Assembly (NCBI GenBank): GCA_965277275.1
Contig: CBDICG010000002.1
Coordinates: forward strand, 2,604,001 to 2,668,000
Direction of reading: 5' to 3'
Origin: HLUCCA09 sp965277275
GTDB lineage: Bacteria; Pseudomonadota; Alphaproteobacteria; Rhodobacterales; Rhodobacteraceae
DNA: 64,000 bases
The notes beneath the pieces were generated by a model. It was not told the DNA's origin, searched no databases, and was given only the letters and a program-made list of their open reading frames with translations. Positions 44,118 through 53,467 of the stretch are shown in pieces; position 1 is the first letter of the stretch, and each line of letters starts with the position of its first letter. A program made the position numbers and the translations under genes.

Positions 44118-45278
44118 ATGGCAGGAAATAGCGGCGGACCATGGGGCGGCGGCTCCGGCGGCGGCTCTGGAAACAATGGCAGCGGAGGCCCGGGCGGGCC
44201 GCGGCGCCCCGAGGGCGACAATCCGCAGATCCCCGAGATCGACGAGATCGTCAAGAAAGGCCAGGAAAGCCTGCGCGTCCTGATGGGCGGGCGTGGCGGC
44301 GGCGACGGCAATCGTGGCACCGGCGGCGGTGGTGGCGGCGGCGGCTTCAAGCTGACGCGCGGCACCGTGGGCCTTGGCTTCGGCGCGCTGCTGATCCTTT
44401 GGGGCCTGATGAGCTTTTACACCGTCCGGCCTGAAGAGCAGTCGGTCGAGCTTTTCCTTGGCGAGTACTCCTCGACGGGTCAGCCGGGTCTGAACTTCGC
44501 GCCGTGGCCGCTGGTGACCGCAGAGGTTTTGCCGGTGACGCGCGAACAATCCGAGCAGCTCGGCGTGGGCCGCAGCGGCAACGATGACGGGCTGATGCTC
44601 ACGACGGATGAAAACATCGTCGACATCGACTTCGAAGTGATCTGGAACATCTCCGATCCGGCTCTTTTCCTCTTCAACCTTGCCGAACCGTCCGAGACGA
44701 TCCGCGCGGTGTCCGAGGCGGCGATGCGCGAAGTGATCGCCCAGAGCGAGCTGGCGCCGATCCTCAACCGGGATCGCGAGCTGATCGCGACCACGGTGGA
44801 AGAGCTGATCCAGACGACGCTTGACCAGTACGATTCCGGCGTGAACATCATCCGTCTGAACCTCGACAAGTCGGACCCGCCCGCCGAGGTGATCGACGCC
44901 TTCCGCGAAGTGCAGGCCGCAGAGCAGGAGCGCGACCGACTGGAGCGTCAGGCCGACGCCTACGCCAACCGGGTAACGGCAGGGGCGCGCGGTGAAGCCG
45001 CGCAGATCCTGGAAGAGGCCGAAGCCTATCGTGCCCGCGTCGTCAACGAGGCACAGGGTGAGGCGTCCCGCTTCACGGCTGTTCTCGAGGAATACGCCAA
45101 GGCGCCCGATGTCACGCGCCGCCGCCTCTACATCGAGACGATGGAGCGGGTGCTGGGCGACGTCGAGAAGGTGATCCTCGACAGCTCCGATTCCGCAGCA
45201 GGTCAGGGCGTTGTCCCCTACCTGCCCCTGAACGATCTGCGCCGCTCCACGACTGCGGCCGCAGGCGGAGGAAACTGA
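44118..45278 (+). CDS. hflK: FtsH protease modulator HflK
   Basis: 386 residues. A Gly-rich cytoplasmic N-terminus (residues 1-75) precedes one membrane helix (TVGLGFGALLILWGLMSFYT) and an SPFH/prohibitin domain in the periplasm, with a helical coiled region (AAEQERDRLERQADAYANRV). HflK and HflC assemble into a cage around FtsH and limit its proteolysis. Followed by hflC after a single base. Confidence 0.95.
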   Translation: MAGNSGGPWGGGSGGGSGNNGSGGPGGPRRPEGDNPQIPEIDEIVKKGQESLRVLMGGRGGGDGNRGTGGGGGGGGFKLTRGTVGLGFGALLILWGLMSFYTVRPEEQSVELFLGEYSSTGQPGLNFAPWPLVTAEVLPVTREQSEQLGVGRSGNDDGLMLTTDENIVDIDFEVIWNISDPALFLFNLAEPSETIRAVSEAAMREVIAQSELAPILNRDRELIATTVEELIQTTLDQYDSGVNIIRLNLDKSDPPAEVIDAFREVQAAEQERDRLERQADAYANRVTAGARGEAAQILEEAEAYRARVVNEAQGEASRFTAVLEEYAKAPDVTRRRLYIETMERVLGDVEKVILDSSDSAAGQGVVPYLPLNDLRRSTTAAAGGGN

Positions 45279-45279
45279 G

Positions 45280-46212
45280 ATGAAAAAGCTTGGATATCTC
45301 CTGCCCATCGTGGCTGTTGCACTGGTGGCGCTGCTGTCTTCGGTCTTCATCGTCGACGAACGTGAAAAAGCGCTGGTCCTGCAGTTTGGCCAGATCAAGC
45401 GCGTCGAAGAAGTGCCGGGGCTCGCGTTCAAGATCCCCGTGATCCAGGAGGTCGTGCGCTATGACGACCGGATCCTCTCGATCGACACGCCGACAACCGA
45501 GGTGACGCCGTCGGATGACCGGCGACTCGTTGTCGATGCCTTCGCGCGCTACCGGATCAGCGATGTCGTCCAGTTCCGCCAGGCTGTTGGTGTCGGCGGT
45601 CTGCGCGCTGCCGAGGACCGCCTCGAGAGCATCATCAACCCGGCGATCCGGGCCGTTCTCGGTGCCGACGGTGTGACCTCTAACACGATCCTGTCCGCTG
45701 ACCGGGCAGTACTGATGAACCGGATCACGGCTCAGGTCCGTGAGCGGGCGCTGCCCCTGGGGCTCGAAGTCGTCGACGTGCGGCTCAAGCAGACGAACCT
45801 TCCGTCGCAGAACCTCGATGCGACCTTTGCGCGGATGCGGGCAGAGCGTGAGCGGGAAGCCGCCGACGAGATCGCCCGCGGTGAGGAAGCCGCCCAGCGT
45901 GTGCGTGCCCAGGCCGACCGTACGGTTGTCGAGCTGACATCGGACGCGGGCCGCGAGTCCGAGGTGATCCGCGGTGAGGCCGACGCCGAGCGTAACGCGA
46001 TATTCGCCCAGGCGTTTGGTGCCGATCCGGACTTCTTCGAGTTCTACCGGTCCCTCGCGGCCTATGAGCGGGCGCTGCAAGGCCAGAACTCGATGATGGT
46101 GATCACGCCGGACAGCGAGTTCTTCGAGTTTCTCGATGGATCGGGCGGCCTGAGCCAGCCTTCGGTGGCCCCTGGCGCCACCGGTCCGCTCGGCTCTGCC
46201 GAGACCGAATGA
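45280..46212 (+). CDS. hflC: FtsH protease modulator HflC
   Basis: 310 residues. One N-terminal membrane helix (YLLPIVAVALVALLSSVFIV) is followed by the SPFH domain with DEREKALVLQFGQIKRV and a helical end region (RMRAEREREAADEIARGEEA). It is the partner of HflK in the FtsH-regulating complex. It begins 1 nt after the hflK stop and overlaps the DUF2065 start as ATGA. Confidence 0.95.
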   Translation: MKKLGYLLPIVAVALVALLSSVFIVDEREKALVLQFGQIKRVEEVPGLAFKIPVIQEVVRYDDRILSIDTPTTEVTPSDDRRLVVDAFARYRISDVVQFRQAVGVGGLRAAEDRLESIINPAIRAVLGADGVTSNTILSADRAVLMNRITAQVRERALPLGLEVVDVRLKQTNLPSQNLDATFARMRAEREREAADEIARGEEAAQRVRAQADRTVVELTSDAGRESEVIRGEADAERNAIFAQAFGADPDFFEFYRSLAAYERALQGQNSMMVITPDSEFFEFLDGSGGLSQPSVAPGATGPLGSAETE

Positions 46213-46403
46213 CAACGTTTCTGCTGGCCCTCGGGCTCGTATTTCTGCTGGAGGGGCTGGTGCTTGCACTGGCCCCTTCGCGTCTGGAAGAGGCGCTTCG
46301 GCTATTGGCGAGCCTGCCGCCCGAGACGATCCGTCTCCTTGGGATGCTGGCGATGACGGCGGGCGCGCTCCTTGTGTGGCTGGCGGGCTGGGTATCCGGC
46401 TGA
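46209..46403 (+). CDS. DUF2065 small membrane protein
   Basis: 64 residues with two hydrophobic helices (FLLALGLVFLLEGLVLALAP and IRLLGMLAMTAGALLVWLAG). DUF2065 proteins routinely follow hflC in proteobacteria and have no assigned role. The coupling with hflC (ATGA overlap) suggests a link with the HflKC complex. Confidence 0.9.
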   Translation: MTTFLLALGLVFLLEGLVLALAPSRLEEALRLLASLPPETIRLLGMLAMTAGALLVWLAGWVSG

Positions 46404-46451
46404 ACCGGCCCGATCCTATCCCGCGATCGTATGGGGCCCCGATGTCGTGCG

Positions 46452-46484
46452 GCCTCCGGCGGGGATATTTTCAGCACAATGAAG
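46452..46484 (-). repeat. Dispersed intergenic repeat, copy 5 (second subfamily)
   Basis: On the minus strand it reads CTTCATTGTGCTGAAAATAT then CCCCGCCGGAGGC. It lies about 50 nt after the DUF2065 stop. Confidence 0.7.
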
Positions 46485-46678
46485 CCTTGCGCCGGGGATG
46501 GCGCGGCGGTGGGCGTGCAAGGACCGGCCCCCGGGCCGCAAAGTGCCGGGCTGGCGGGTGGTCGCGGTGTGCTATGGCTTGTCAGATGTCGGCTGCGCTG
46601 CAAGACTTTCGGGGCGCGCCACGGGCGGCGTGGGCCCTGATCCGGGGCTCACGGGCAAGTGACGCACCGAGAGCAGGC

Positions 46679-46706
46679 GTTGCGTTGTACTGGAGCGCCC
46701 CTAGAT
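46679..46706 (+). promoter_or_regulatory. Possible RpoH-type promoter of the Do-family protease
   Basis: GTTGCG (46679-46684), 13 nt spacer, CCCCTAGAT (46698-46706), resembling the sigma-32 pattern CTTGAA-N13-CCCCATNT at the -10 side but poorly at -35. It is 86 nt before the GTG start. Only the -10 match and the known heat/envelope-stress role of DegP-type proteases support it. Confidence 0.25.
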
Positions 46707-46792
46707 ACCATGTCAGCGTGAGGTTGACGCTCCTGCGCACAGGGCGCCGACCGACCGAGAGAAGACGCAAGACGCCAGAAGGAGATCCACCC

Positions 46793-48262
46793 GTGACGTT
46801 CCAGGCCCAGAGTTTCGTACCCTTGCCGGGCGCGGCCATCCGCACCGCCACCGCCGCATTGGTCGGCCTGACCCTCGCGTTCGCTGTACCGGCACCTGGT
46901 TATGCCCGGGGCGCGCCCGAGAGCTTTGCCGATCTTGCCGAGCAGATCAGCCCGTCGGTGGTCAATATCACCACATCGACCGTTGTCGAAACCGCGACCG
47001 GCCCCGGGCCGATGGTGCCCGAAGGGTCGCCTTTTGAAGATTTCTTCCGCGACTTTCTGGACCGCGAAGGCCCGGATGGTGGGCCGCCGCGCCGGTCATC
47101 GGCGCTGGGATCCGGCTTCGTGATCTCGGAGGACGGCTTCATCGTGACGAACAACCACGTCATCGAGCAGGCTGACGAGATCCTGATCGAGTTCTTTTCG
47201 GGGGACGAACTGCCCGCGGAAGTGATCGGCACCGACCCCAACACCGACCTTGCCTTGCTGAAGGTCGTGGCCGACGAGCCGCTGCCCTTCGTGCCGTGGG
47301 GCGACAGCGACGCCGCGCGCGTTGGCGATTGGGTCATGGCGATGGGCAATCCGCTGGGGCAGGGCTTTTCCGTCTCGGCGGGGATCGTGTCGGCCCGCGG
47401 CCGCGCGCTGTCGGGCAGCTACGACGATTACATCCAGACCGACGCCGCGATCAACCGGGGCAACTCCGGCGGGCCGCTCTTCAACATGGATGGCGAGGTC
47501 ATCGGGGTGAACACGGCGATCCTGTCGCCGAATGGCGGCTCGATCGGCATCGGGTTCGCGATGTCGAGCCGGGTGGCCACCAACGTGATCGCGCAGCTGC
47601 AGGAGTTTGGCGAGACGCGGCGCGGCTGGCTTGGCGTTCGCATCCAGGATGTGACCGAGGATCTTGCCGAGGGGCTCGGCCTCGAAGAGGCACGCGGTGC
47701 GCTTGTGACCGATGTCCCGGACGGGCCGGCGCTGGCTGCCGGAATGGAATCGGGCGATGTGATCCTGAGCTTCGACGGGGCCGATGTGGACGATACGCGC
47801 AGTCTCGTGCAGCGCGTGGGCAACACCGAGGTGGGCAAGACCGTCCGCGTCGTCGTGTTCCGCGAGGGTGGCACGGAAACGCTGCGGGTCACGCTTGGCC
47901 GTCGCGAGGAAGCAGAAGGGGCCATGCCAGCGGTCGCCTCGCAGGACGAGCCCGAAGCGCCGGCGCAGACCGAGATCCTCGGCATGACGCTGTCGACCGT
48001 GTCGCCGGAGCTCGCCGAATCCCTTGGCGTGCCGGAGGATGCGATCGGGCTCGTCGTTTCCGATGTGGACCAGACGAGCGAGGCCCACGAAAAGGGGCTG
48101 CGCGCTGGCGACATCATCACCGAAGCCGGGCAGCAGCCAATCGAGACAGTTGCCGATTTCGAGGCACAGATGGAGGCCGCGCAGGAGGCCGGGCGGAAGT
48201 CACTGTTGCTCCTCGTGCGCCGGGCAGGTGAGCCGCGGTTCGTCGCGCTGTCGGTCGAGTAA
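46793..48262 (+). CDS. degP: Do-family periplasmic serine endoprotease
   Basis: 489 residues: signal peptide (ending near GYARG), trypsin-like domain with His in TNNHVIE, Asp in NTDLALLKV and Ser in GNSGGPLF, then two PDZ domains (about residues 285-375 and 390-485). It degrades or refolds misfolded periplasmic proteins. Whether it is nearer DegP, DegQ or MucD cannot be decided. The GTG at 46793 is chosen because AAGGAG (46779-46784) is 8 nt upstream and the signal peptide follows. Confidence 0.92.
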   Translation: MTFQAQSFVPLPGAAIRTATAALVGLTLAFAVPAPGYARGAPESFADLAEQISPSVVNITTSTVVETATGPGPMVPEGSPFEDFFRDFLDREGPDGGPPRRSSALGSGFVISEDGFIVTNNHVIEQADEILIEFFSGDELPAEVIGTDPNTDLALLKVVADEPLPFVPWGDSDAARVGDWVMAMGNPLGQGFSVSAGIVSARGRALSGSYDDYIQTDAAINRGNSGGPLFNMDGEVIGVNTAILSPNGGSIGIGFAMSSRVATNVIAQLQEFGETRRGWLGVRIQDVTEDLAEGLGLEEARGALVTDVPDGPALAAGMESGDVILSFDGADVDDTRSLVQRVGNTEVGKTVRVVVFREGGTETLRVTLGRREEAEGAMPAVASQDEPEAPAQTEILGMTLSTVSPELAESLGVPEDAIGLVVSDVDQTSEAHEKGLRAGDIITEAGQQPIETVADFEAQMEAAQEAGRKSLLLLVRRAGEPRFVALSVE

Positions 48263-48287
48263 TCGAGGCGAAGATATCACGATCCGA

Positions 48288-48312
48288 GGGCGCCCCAGCG
48301 GGCGCCCTTTTT
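48288..48312 (+). terminator. Intrinsic terminator after the Do-family protease
   Basis: GGGCGCC (48288-48294), loop CCAGCG, GGCGCCC (48301-48307), then five Ts. It is 25 nt after the stop codon. Confidence 0.85.
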
Positions 48313-48334
48313 CGTTGCTCCGTGTGCACAGTCG

Positions 48335-48862
48335 TCACCCCGGGCGGGCGACGACCACCAATCCGAGGCGCTCGGCCGCGGCGCGGGACAGGGCCGGGCT
48401 ATCGATCCCGAGCGGCGCCTGAAAGGATCGCACGGCCGCACCCGTCGCGTCGTCGAGCTGCCCTGTGACGGGCCCGTCATAGTAACCGCGCACGGCAAGA
48501 GACCGTTGCAGCGCGGCAATCCTCGTCTCCGGCAAGTCCGCCGGGCACAGGATCTCGAACCAGACCTGGGAGCCGGGCTCAACGACAAGGTCGAGGCGCT
48601 CAATCTTCGTCACCGGATCTTCGCGGAGCGTTCCGTCCGCCGCCAGCCCCGCGGGCTCCACCACCACTTCGTCCTCAAGCGTTGCCAGCACCGCCGGGGT
48701 TCCGGTATCGGCCCAGCACGCTGCGGTGTCTGGATCCTGGGGCGGCGAGCTTCTTGTGGGCAACGGTGCGTCCGGATTTGCCCGCCCGGCGACATCCGCG
48801 TCAGAGGGCAGGCAGGCCGCGAGGGCGATCAAGGGAACGAATCGGGATGATCTTGTCAGCAT
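48335..48862 (-). CDS. Peptidoglycan-binding-like lipoprotein
   Basis: 175 residues. A signal sequence with lipobox-like LIALAAC puts a lipidated Cys at residue 17. The C-terminal ~60 residues (LPETRIAALQRSLAVRGYYD, then GPVTGQLDDATGAAVRSFQ) are a peptidoglycan-binding repeat of the PG_binding_1 type. The middle section is unfamiliar. It probably sits at the outer membrane and touches the cell wall. It is convergent with the protease gene. Confidence 0.8.
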   Translation of the reverse strand: MLTRSSRFVPLIALAACLPSDADVAGRANPDAPLPTRSSPPQDPDTAACWADTGTPAVLATLEDEVVVEPAGLAADGTLREDPVTKIERLDLVVEPGSQVWFEILCPADLPETRIAALQRSLAVRGYYDGPVTGQLDDATGAAVRSFQAPLGIDSPALSRAAAERLGLVVVARPG

Positions 48863-49120
48863 GGCGGAGATCAGCGCATATCTGGGGGAAACTTGGGGCT
48901 AGTTTACCAGATGTTGCGGCGTGGGAGAAGGCGCGATCCAACGCCCGCGCGCTATCGGCGAATTCGGCCCATCAAGCAGCTTCGGTCTGTCCCCGAAGCT
49001 GCCGAGGCGGGCTGCACTGGCCCCGAGCGGCCCTCGGAGGCGCAGCCAGTATCAGGGCGGCGGATCCGATCCAGCCGCAGCCCTTTCGCCCGCTCGACCC
49101 ATCAAGGCGCCGGAGCCTGT

Positions 49121-50650
49121 TCAGAAAAGGCTTCCCTGGCTCGGCGGCGGTTTCTTACCCGTGGGCTTGCGTGGGGTCTTGGTGGCCGCCCCGGTTACCG
49201 GCACGCCCTGAGACGTCACGTCGAGGCGCCCGTCGGCAAACTGGATCTCAAGCGCGGCCGCCGCCTGTGCCGAGCTAAGCCCCGTGACCACGGCGCCTGT
49301 CCCGTCCCGTACGACGGCATAGCCGCGTTCCAGCGTGCCGACGTAGCTGAGCGATTGCAGGAGCCGCTCGAAGCCATCCACCTGAGCCCGCCGCGCCTCT
49401 GTCTTTCGCCGAAAGGCTCCGTCCAGCCGCTCCCCGAGCCGATCCAGCTCCCGGTGACGCGCGGCGACAGCGCGGGCCACCAGCACCGGGGCAAGCCGCG
49501 CCTCAAGCTTGGTCAGCCGCCCCGCCTCTGTCCGCAATCGCTGCTGCATGGCCTGTGGGCGGAGGGCGGCGGCGATTTGCGCCAGCCGCACCTGGTGGCG
49601 CTGTACAGCGCCCCGAAGCGCCCGTGGCAGCCGCATCGCGCTCGCATCGAGCCGCTGGCGTGGACCGGCCAGCATCTGCGTTGGCGAAGGCAGGGCGCGC
49701 GCGAGGTCCCGCAGACGCTCGCTCCGCCGGTCGAGCCCGCGCGAAAGCCCGCCCGCCAGCCGCGCTCCGAGACCATCGACGTGGGCGATCAGATCGAGCC
49801 GCACGGGCACGGCCCGTTCAGCCGCGGCCGTCGGGGTCGGTGCGCGCCAGTCCGACACGTAGTCGATCAGCGTCGTGTCGGTCTCGTGTCCGACGGCGGA
49901 GATAAGCGGGATCTCCGAGGTGGCGGCGGCGCGCGCCACGGCCTCTTCGTTGAACCCCCACAGGTCCTCGATCGATCCGCCCCCCCGCGCGACGATCAGC
50001 AGATCCGGGCGTGGCACCGGGCCGCCCGGGGCCAGCGCGTTGAACCCGGCGATCGCATGGGCCACCTGGGGCGCACACTCCTTGCCCTGAACAGCCACCG
50101 GCCAGACCAGCACATGGCGCGGAAATCGCTCGCCCAGCCGGTGCAGGATGTCCCTGATCACGGCGCCCGACGGCGAGGTCACCACCCCGATCACGCCCGG
50201 CAGGAAGGGCAAGGGCCGCTTGCGCGCCTCGTCAAAGAGCCCCTCGGCGGCCAGCTGGCGCTTGCGTTTCTCCAGCATCGCCATCAGCGCGCCTTCGCCC
50301 GCGGGCTCCACCTCCTCTACGGTAAGCTGGTACTTGGATTGGCTGCCGAAGGTCGTCAGCCGCCCGGTCGCCACAACCTCCATCCCTTCCTCGGGGCGTT
50401 GCGTCAGCCGCGCGACATTCCCCTTCCAGCAGACGGACGCGAGCACGTTGCGATCGTCCTTCACGTCGAAATAGATGTGCCCGGAGCGCGCCACGAACAC
50501 GCGCCCGACCTCGCCGCGCACCCGGATCCGGCCAAATGCGCCCTCCAGCGTCTTCTTCACCGCGCCCGAGATCTCCGAGACGGCGTATTCCGGTGTGTTG
50601 CCGCCCGGCCCGGCGCCGCCGTCCCACTCGTCTTCGATCAGATCGTCCAC
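49121..50650 (-). CDS. xseA: Exodeoxyribonuclease VII large subunit
   Basis: 509 residues. An N-terminal OB-fold (YAVSEISGAVKKTLEGAFGR, VRGEVGRVFVARSGHIYFDV) is followed by the catalytic domain (GVVTSPSGAVIRDILHRL, VARGGGSIEDLWGFNEE, AVGHETDTTLIDYVSDWRAP) and a long coiled region. A ~40-residue basic C-terminal tail follows. It degrades single-stranded DNA with XseB, which is not in the window. The start is GTG at 50650 (VDDLIEDEW). It is divergent from purD. Confidence 0.93.
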   Translation of the reverse strand: MDDLIEDEWDGGAGPGGNTPEYAVSEISGAVKKTLEGAFGRIRVRGEVGRVFVARSGHIYFDVKDDRNVLASVCWKGNVARLTQRPEEGMEVVATGRLTTFGSQSKYQLTVEEVEPAGEGALMAMLEKRKRQLAAEGLFDEARKRPLPFLPGVIGVVTSPSGAVIRDILHRLGERFPRHVLVWPVAVQGKECAPQVAHAIAGFNALAPGGPVPRPDLLIVARGGGSIEDLWGFNEEAVARAAATSEIPLISAVGHETDTTLIDYVSDWRAPTPTAAAERAVPVRLDLIAHVDGLGARLAGGLSRGLDRRSERLRDLARALPSPTQMLAGPRQRLDASAMRLPRALRGAVQRHQVRLAQIAAALRPQAMQQRLRTEAGRLTKLEARLAPVLVARAVAARHRELDRLGERLDGAFRRKTEARRAQVDGFERLLQSLSYVGTLERGYAVVRDGTGAVVTGLSSAQAAAALEIQFADGRLDVTSQGVPVTGAATKTPRKPTGKKPPPSQGSLF

Positions 50651-50742
50651 GCCACAGCCCCGCCCTTGTGCCCTTGCCGCCCGCATCCTAAGACGCCGAG
50701 GCCGTCGCGCCAACCGACAGCGCCCCCATCAGTGAGACCGAC

Positions 50743-52029
50743 ATGAACATTCTGATCCTCGGCGGCGGCGGCCGCGAACATGCGCTGGCCTGGGCGATCC
50801 TGCAAAACCCCAAATGCGACCGCTTGCTCGTCGCGCCGGGCAACGCCGGCATTGCCGAGATCGCCGAATGTGCCGCGCTCGACATCGAGGATCCGGGCGC
50901 CGTCGTCACCCTCGTGGAAGAAGAAAGCATCGATTTTGTCGTCGTCGGCCCGGAGGCGCCCCTCGCGGCCGGTGTGGCCGACCGCCTGCTCGACGCCGGT
51001 ATCCTCGTCTTCGGCCCGACCCAGGCCGCCGCCCAGCTCGAAGCCTCCAAAGCCTTCACCAAGGAAATCTGTGACGCCTGCGGTGCCCCCACCGCTGCCT
51101 ATGCGCGCTTCACCGGGGCCGCCGCCGCCCACGCCTACGTCGATGCGCAGCCCCTGCCGATCGTGATCAAGGCCGACGGCCTCGCCGCGGGCAAAGGCGT
51201 GACCGTCGCCGAAACCCGCGAGGCCGCCCACGCCGCGCTCGACGATCTCTTCGGTGGCGCGTTCGGCGGGGCGGGTGCGGAGGCGGTCATCGAGGCGTTC
51301 CTGACGGGGGAGGAGGCGTCCTTCTTCGTCCTTTCCGACGGTACGGATGTCCTGCCCATCGGCACCGCGCAGGACCACAAGCGGATCGGCGAGGGTGACA
51401 CCGGCCCCAACACCGGCGGCATGGGGGCCTACTCTCCCGCCCCCGTGATGACCCCGGAAGTCACCGAACGCGCACTCGCCGAGATCATCCGCCCCACGAT
51501 CGCCGAGATGGCCCGCCGCGGCACGCCGTTTCGCGGGATCCTCTACGCCGGCCTGATGGTCGACAACGGCGCCCCGCGTCTCGTGGAGTACAACGTCCGC
51601 TTCGGCGATCCCGAAGCCCAGGTCCTGATGATGCGCCTGGGCGCCCAGGCACTCGACCTATTGCTCGCCACCGCCGAAGGCCGCCTCGCCGATGCCCAGG
51701 TCCACTGGGCTGACGACCATGCTCTCACCGTGGTTCTCGCCGCCGAAGGCTATCCCGGCGCCTATCCCAAAGGCTTGCAAATCGACACCGTGGCGGGCCT
51801 TCCCGAAGACAGCTTTCGCATGCTCTTTCATGCCGGGACCGCCCGCGCGCCAGACGGGACACTACAGAGCGCCGGCGGCCGCGTCCTCAACGCGACGGCC
51901 CGCGGCGCCAGCCTGCGTATCGCCGCCGAGACGGCCTACGCGCTCGCCGACGCCGCAGCCTTCCCGGGCAGCGTCCACCGCCGCGATATCGGCTGGCGCG
52001 TTCTGTCTGCGGCCAAGAACGCCGGCTAA
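50743..52029 (+). CDS. purD: Phosphoribosylamine-glycine ligase
   Basis: 428 residues, standard for PurD. N-domain MNILILGGGGREHALAWAI, ATP-grasp core IVIKADGLAAGKGVTVA, AQDHKRIGEGDTGPNTGGMG and EYNVRFGDPEAQVLM with metal ligands. It joins glycine to phosphoribosylamine in purine synthesis. Single gene; the 3' end lies near dispersed-repeat copy 6. Confidence 0.96.
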   Translation: MNILILGGGGREHALAWAILQNPKCDRLLVAPGNAGIAEIAECAALDIEDPGAVVTLVEEESIDFVVVGPEAPLAAGVADRLLDAGILVFGPTQAAAQLEASKAFTKEICDACGAPTAAYARFTGAAAAHAYVDAQPLPIVIKADGLAAGKGVTVAETREAAHAALDDLFGGAFGGAGAEAVIEAFLTGEEASFFVLSDGTDVLPIGTAQDHKRIGEGDTGPNTGGMGAYSPAPVMTPEVTERALAEIIRPTIAEMARRGTPFRGILYAGLMVDNGAPRLVEYNVRFGDPEAQVLMMRLGAQALDLLLATAEGRLADAQVHWADDHALTVVLAAEGYPGAYPKGLQIDTVAGLPEDSFRMLFHAGTARAPDGTLQSAGGRVLNATARGASLRIAAETAYALADAAAFPGSVHRRDIGWRVLSAAKNAG

Positions 52030-52121
52030 CCCGCCCCGAATCCCACGCCACACGGGAACGATTCGACCACCCGGCGCCCCGCACCGTTCCGTCGGCCCGC
52101 CCCGCCAAGCGCGCGCCTGCG

Positions 52122-52156
52122 CCTTTCATCTTGGTCCAAATACCTCGGCGCCCCGG
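52122..52156 (+). repeat. Dispersed intergenic repeat, copy 6
   Basis: CCTTTCATCTTGGTCCAAAT then ACCTCGGCGCCCCGG, between the convergent 3' ends of purD and the FG-GAP gene. Confidence 0.65.
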
Positions 52157-52240
52157 TTGGCGGCCATGCGCGACGCTCGGCAGGCGCCCCCGGTCAACCT
52201 TCCCGTCCCGCGCGCAGGCGTGCTCAAGCCCAGGTGCTGG

Positions 52241-52993
52241 CTACCGGCAGGCCAGTACACGCTCGAACGAAGCGCTGCCCCGAAAAGGCTCCGCGCGCTC
52301 CAGCGTGATATCGTCCGCGCGCATGCGTGCCACGAGAACCCAGTCCCAACGGGCATCGGCCAGCACCATTTCCGGGCCCGCGCCACATGTTCGGACACCG
52401 CCAGAGATGAAAGCCTCGCCGATCCTGTGATTGCTCACGCCGGACACCGAGGCGACCTGCTCGAAAACGCCGTCCGAGTACCGCCAGACCCGCAGCGTTT
52501 TCGCAAGATGCGGGCGGTCGACATACGCCACCTCGATCGCGCCATCGCCATCGAAATCCGCCGCGCCGACGGGGGCCAGCCAGCGAAACCGTGTGCCAAT
52601 CGGTCCGGTATCCGCAATCACGCGCGGCGTGTCTTCGTGCAGTCCAAAAACCAGCAGCCGCGCGCCCGCCTGCTGGTCGCTCTGAACAACGACGACCTCA
52701 GGTCGTCCATCTCCTGTCACGTCCCACAGGCGCGGAGCGATATCTTCGTAGACGGACGCGCCCGGCGCCGTCACGCGGTAGGTCAGAGTTGCCCGCCGGC
52801 TACCGTCGTCGGCGCCCGGCCGAACCGTGATCAGAAGATCCTTCCACTCCTGATCGTCGCCGAGCACCGCATGGGGGTAGATGTCGGTCGGCGTGTCATA
52901 GGCAGCACCAACGATCGCGCTCGCAATGGGAGCAGCTACGGTTGCAGTCGGGGCCAGCGCCAGCAGCCAAAGCGCCAGCGCGGCCCGCCGCAT
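52241..52993 (-). CDS. Secreted FG-GAP/VCBS-repeat protein
   Basis: 250 residues with a signal peptide (ending near VAA). Two calcium-binding-like repeats are visible, WDVTGDGRPEVVVVQS and ADFDGDGAIEVAYVD, so it is probably a small beta-propeller fragment of unknown ligand. The family occurs in Rhodobacteraceae next to the ferredoxin gene as here. Its ATG overlaps the ferredoxin stop by one base (TGATG). Confidence 0.8.
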   Translation of the reverse strand: MRRAALALWLLALAPTATVAAPIASAIVGAAYDTPTDIYPHAVLGDDQEWKDLLITVRPGADDGSRRATLTYRVTAPGASVYEDIAPRLWDVTGDGRPEVVVVQSDQQAGARLLVFGLHEDTPRVIADTGPIGTRFRWLAPVGAADFDGDGAIEVAYVDRPHLAKTLRVWRYSDGVFEQVASVSGVSNHRIGEAFISGGVRTCGAGPEMVLADARWDWVLVARMRADDITLERAEPFRGSASFERVLACR

Positions 52994-53316
52994 CAGATCT
53001 GCTTTTCGGGCATCTGCACGACAAGGCCATCAAGCGCGTCCGACACCTTGAGCTGACAGGTCAGGCGTGAGCGCGCGGGATCGGGCTCGTAGGCGAAGTC
53101 GAGCATGTCCTCTTCCATCGACTCCACCGCCGGCAGCTTGCCTACCCAATCGGGATGCACATAGACGTGGCAGGTCGAACAGGCACAGGCGCCGCCGCAA
53201 TCGGCCTCGATCCCGGGAATGCCGTTGTCGCGCGCACCCTCCATGACCGTCAGGCCATCGGCCACGTCCACGACATGCTCCGTCCCGTTGTGCTCGATAT
53301 AGGTGATCTTGGCCAC
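52993..53316 (-). CDS. Adrenodoxin-type 2Fe-2S ferredoxin
   Basis: 107 residues. The cluster ligands are in DCGGACACSTCHVYV (Cys-x5-Cys-x2-Cys) and a fourth Cys in SRLTCQL. The MAKITYIEHNGTEHVVDV N-terminus matches mitochondrial-type ferredoxins used for iron-sulfur assembly or P450 reduction. The GTG at 53316 has GGAGG 7 nt upstream and is preferred to a longer frame. It is divergent from the SOS-controlled gene. Confidence 0.92.
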   Translation of the reverse strand: MAKITYIEHNGTEHVVDVADGLTVMEGARDNGIPGIEADCGGACACSTCHVYVHPDWVGKLPAVESMEEDMLDFAYEPDPARSRLTCQLKVSDALDGLVVQMPEKQI

Positions 53317-53417
53317 GATTTGCCCTCCGCGCGAACGTCTCAATCGAAGCGCAGATAGGCGAAAGCTCCCGCAATGGCCAGTACCCGCGTCAGATTTCCC
53401 GACAGGGCCCGCGTGCC

Positions 53418-53451
53418 TTGGCGGCGCGATGAAAATGTTCTATATTTGTTC
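53418..53451 (+). promoter_or_regulatory. LexA-repressed sigma-70 promoter (SOS box)
   Basis: TTGGCG (53418-53423), 17 nt spacer, TATATT (53441-53446), with the alphaproteobacterial LexA box GTTC-TATATTT-GTTC (53437-53451) covering the -10. Both half-sites are perfect. The box lies 16 nt before the ATG of the OB-fold gene, so this is a textbook SOS promoter. Confidence 0.88.
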
Positions 53452-53467
53452 CATTTGGAGAGCCGCC

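Larger units (their letters stand above)
46404..46792. other. Intergenic region upstream of the Do-family protease
   Basis: 389 nt with dispersed-repeat copy 5 (46452-46484) and a possible heat-shock-type promoter (46679-46706). Open frames here look like chance. No RNA gene is recognised. Confidence 0.5.
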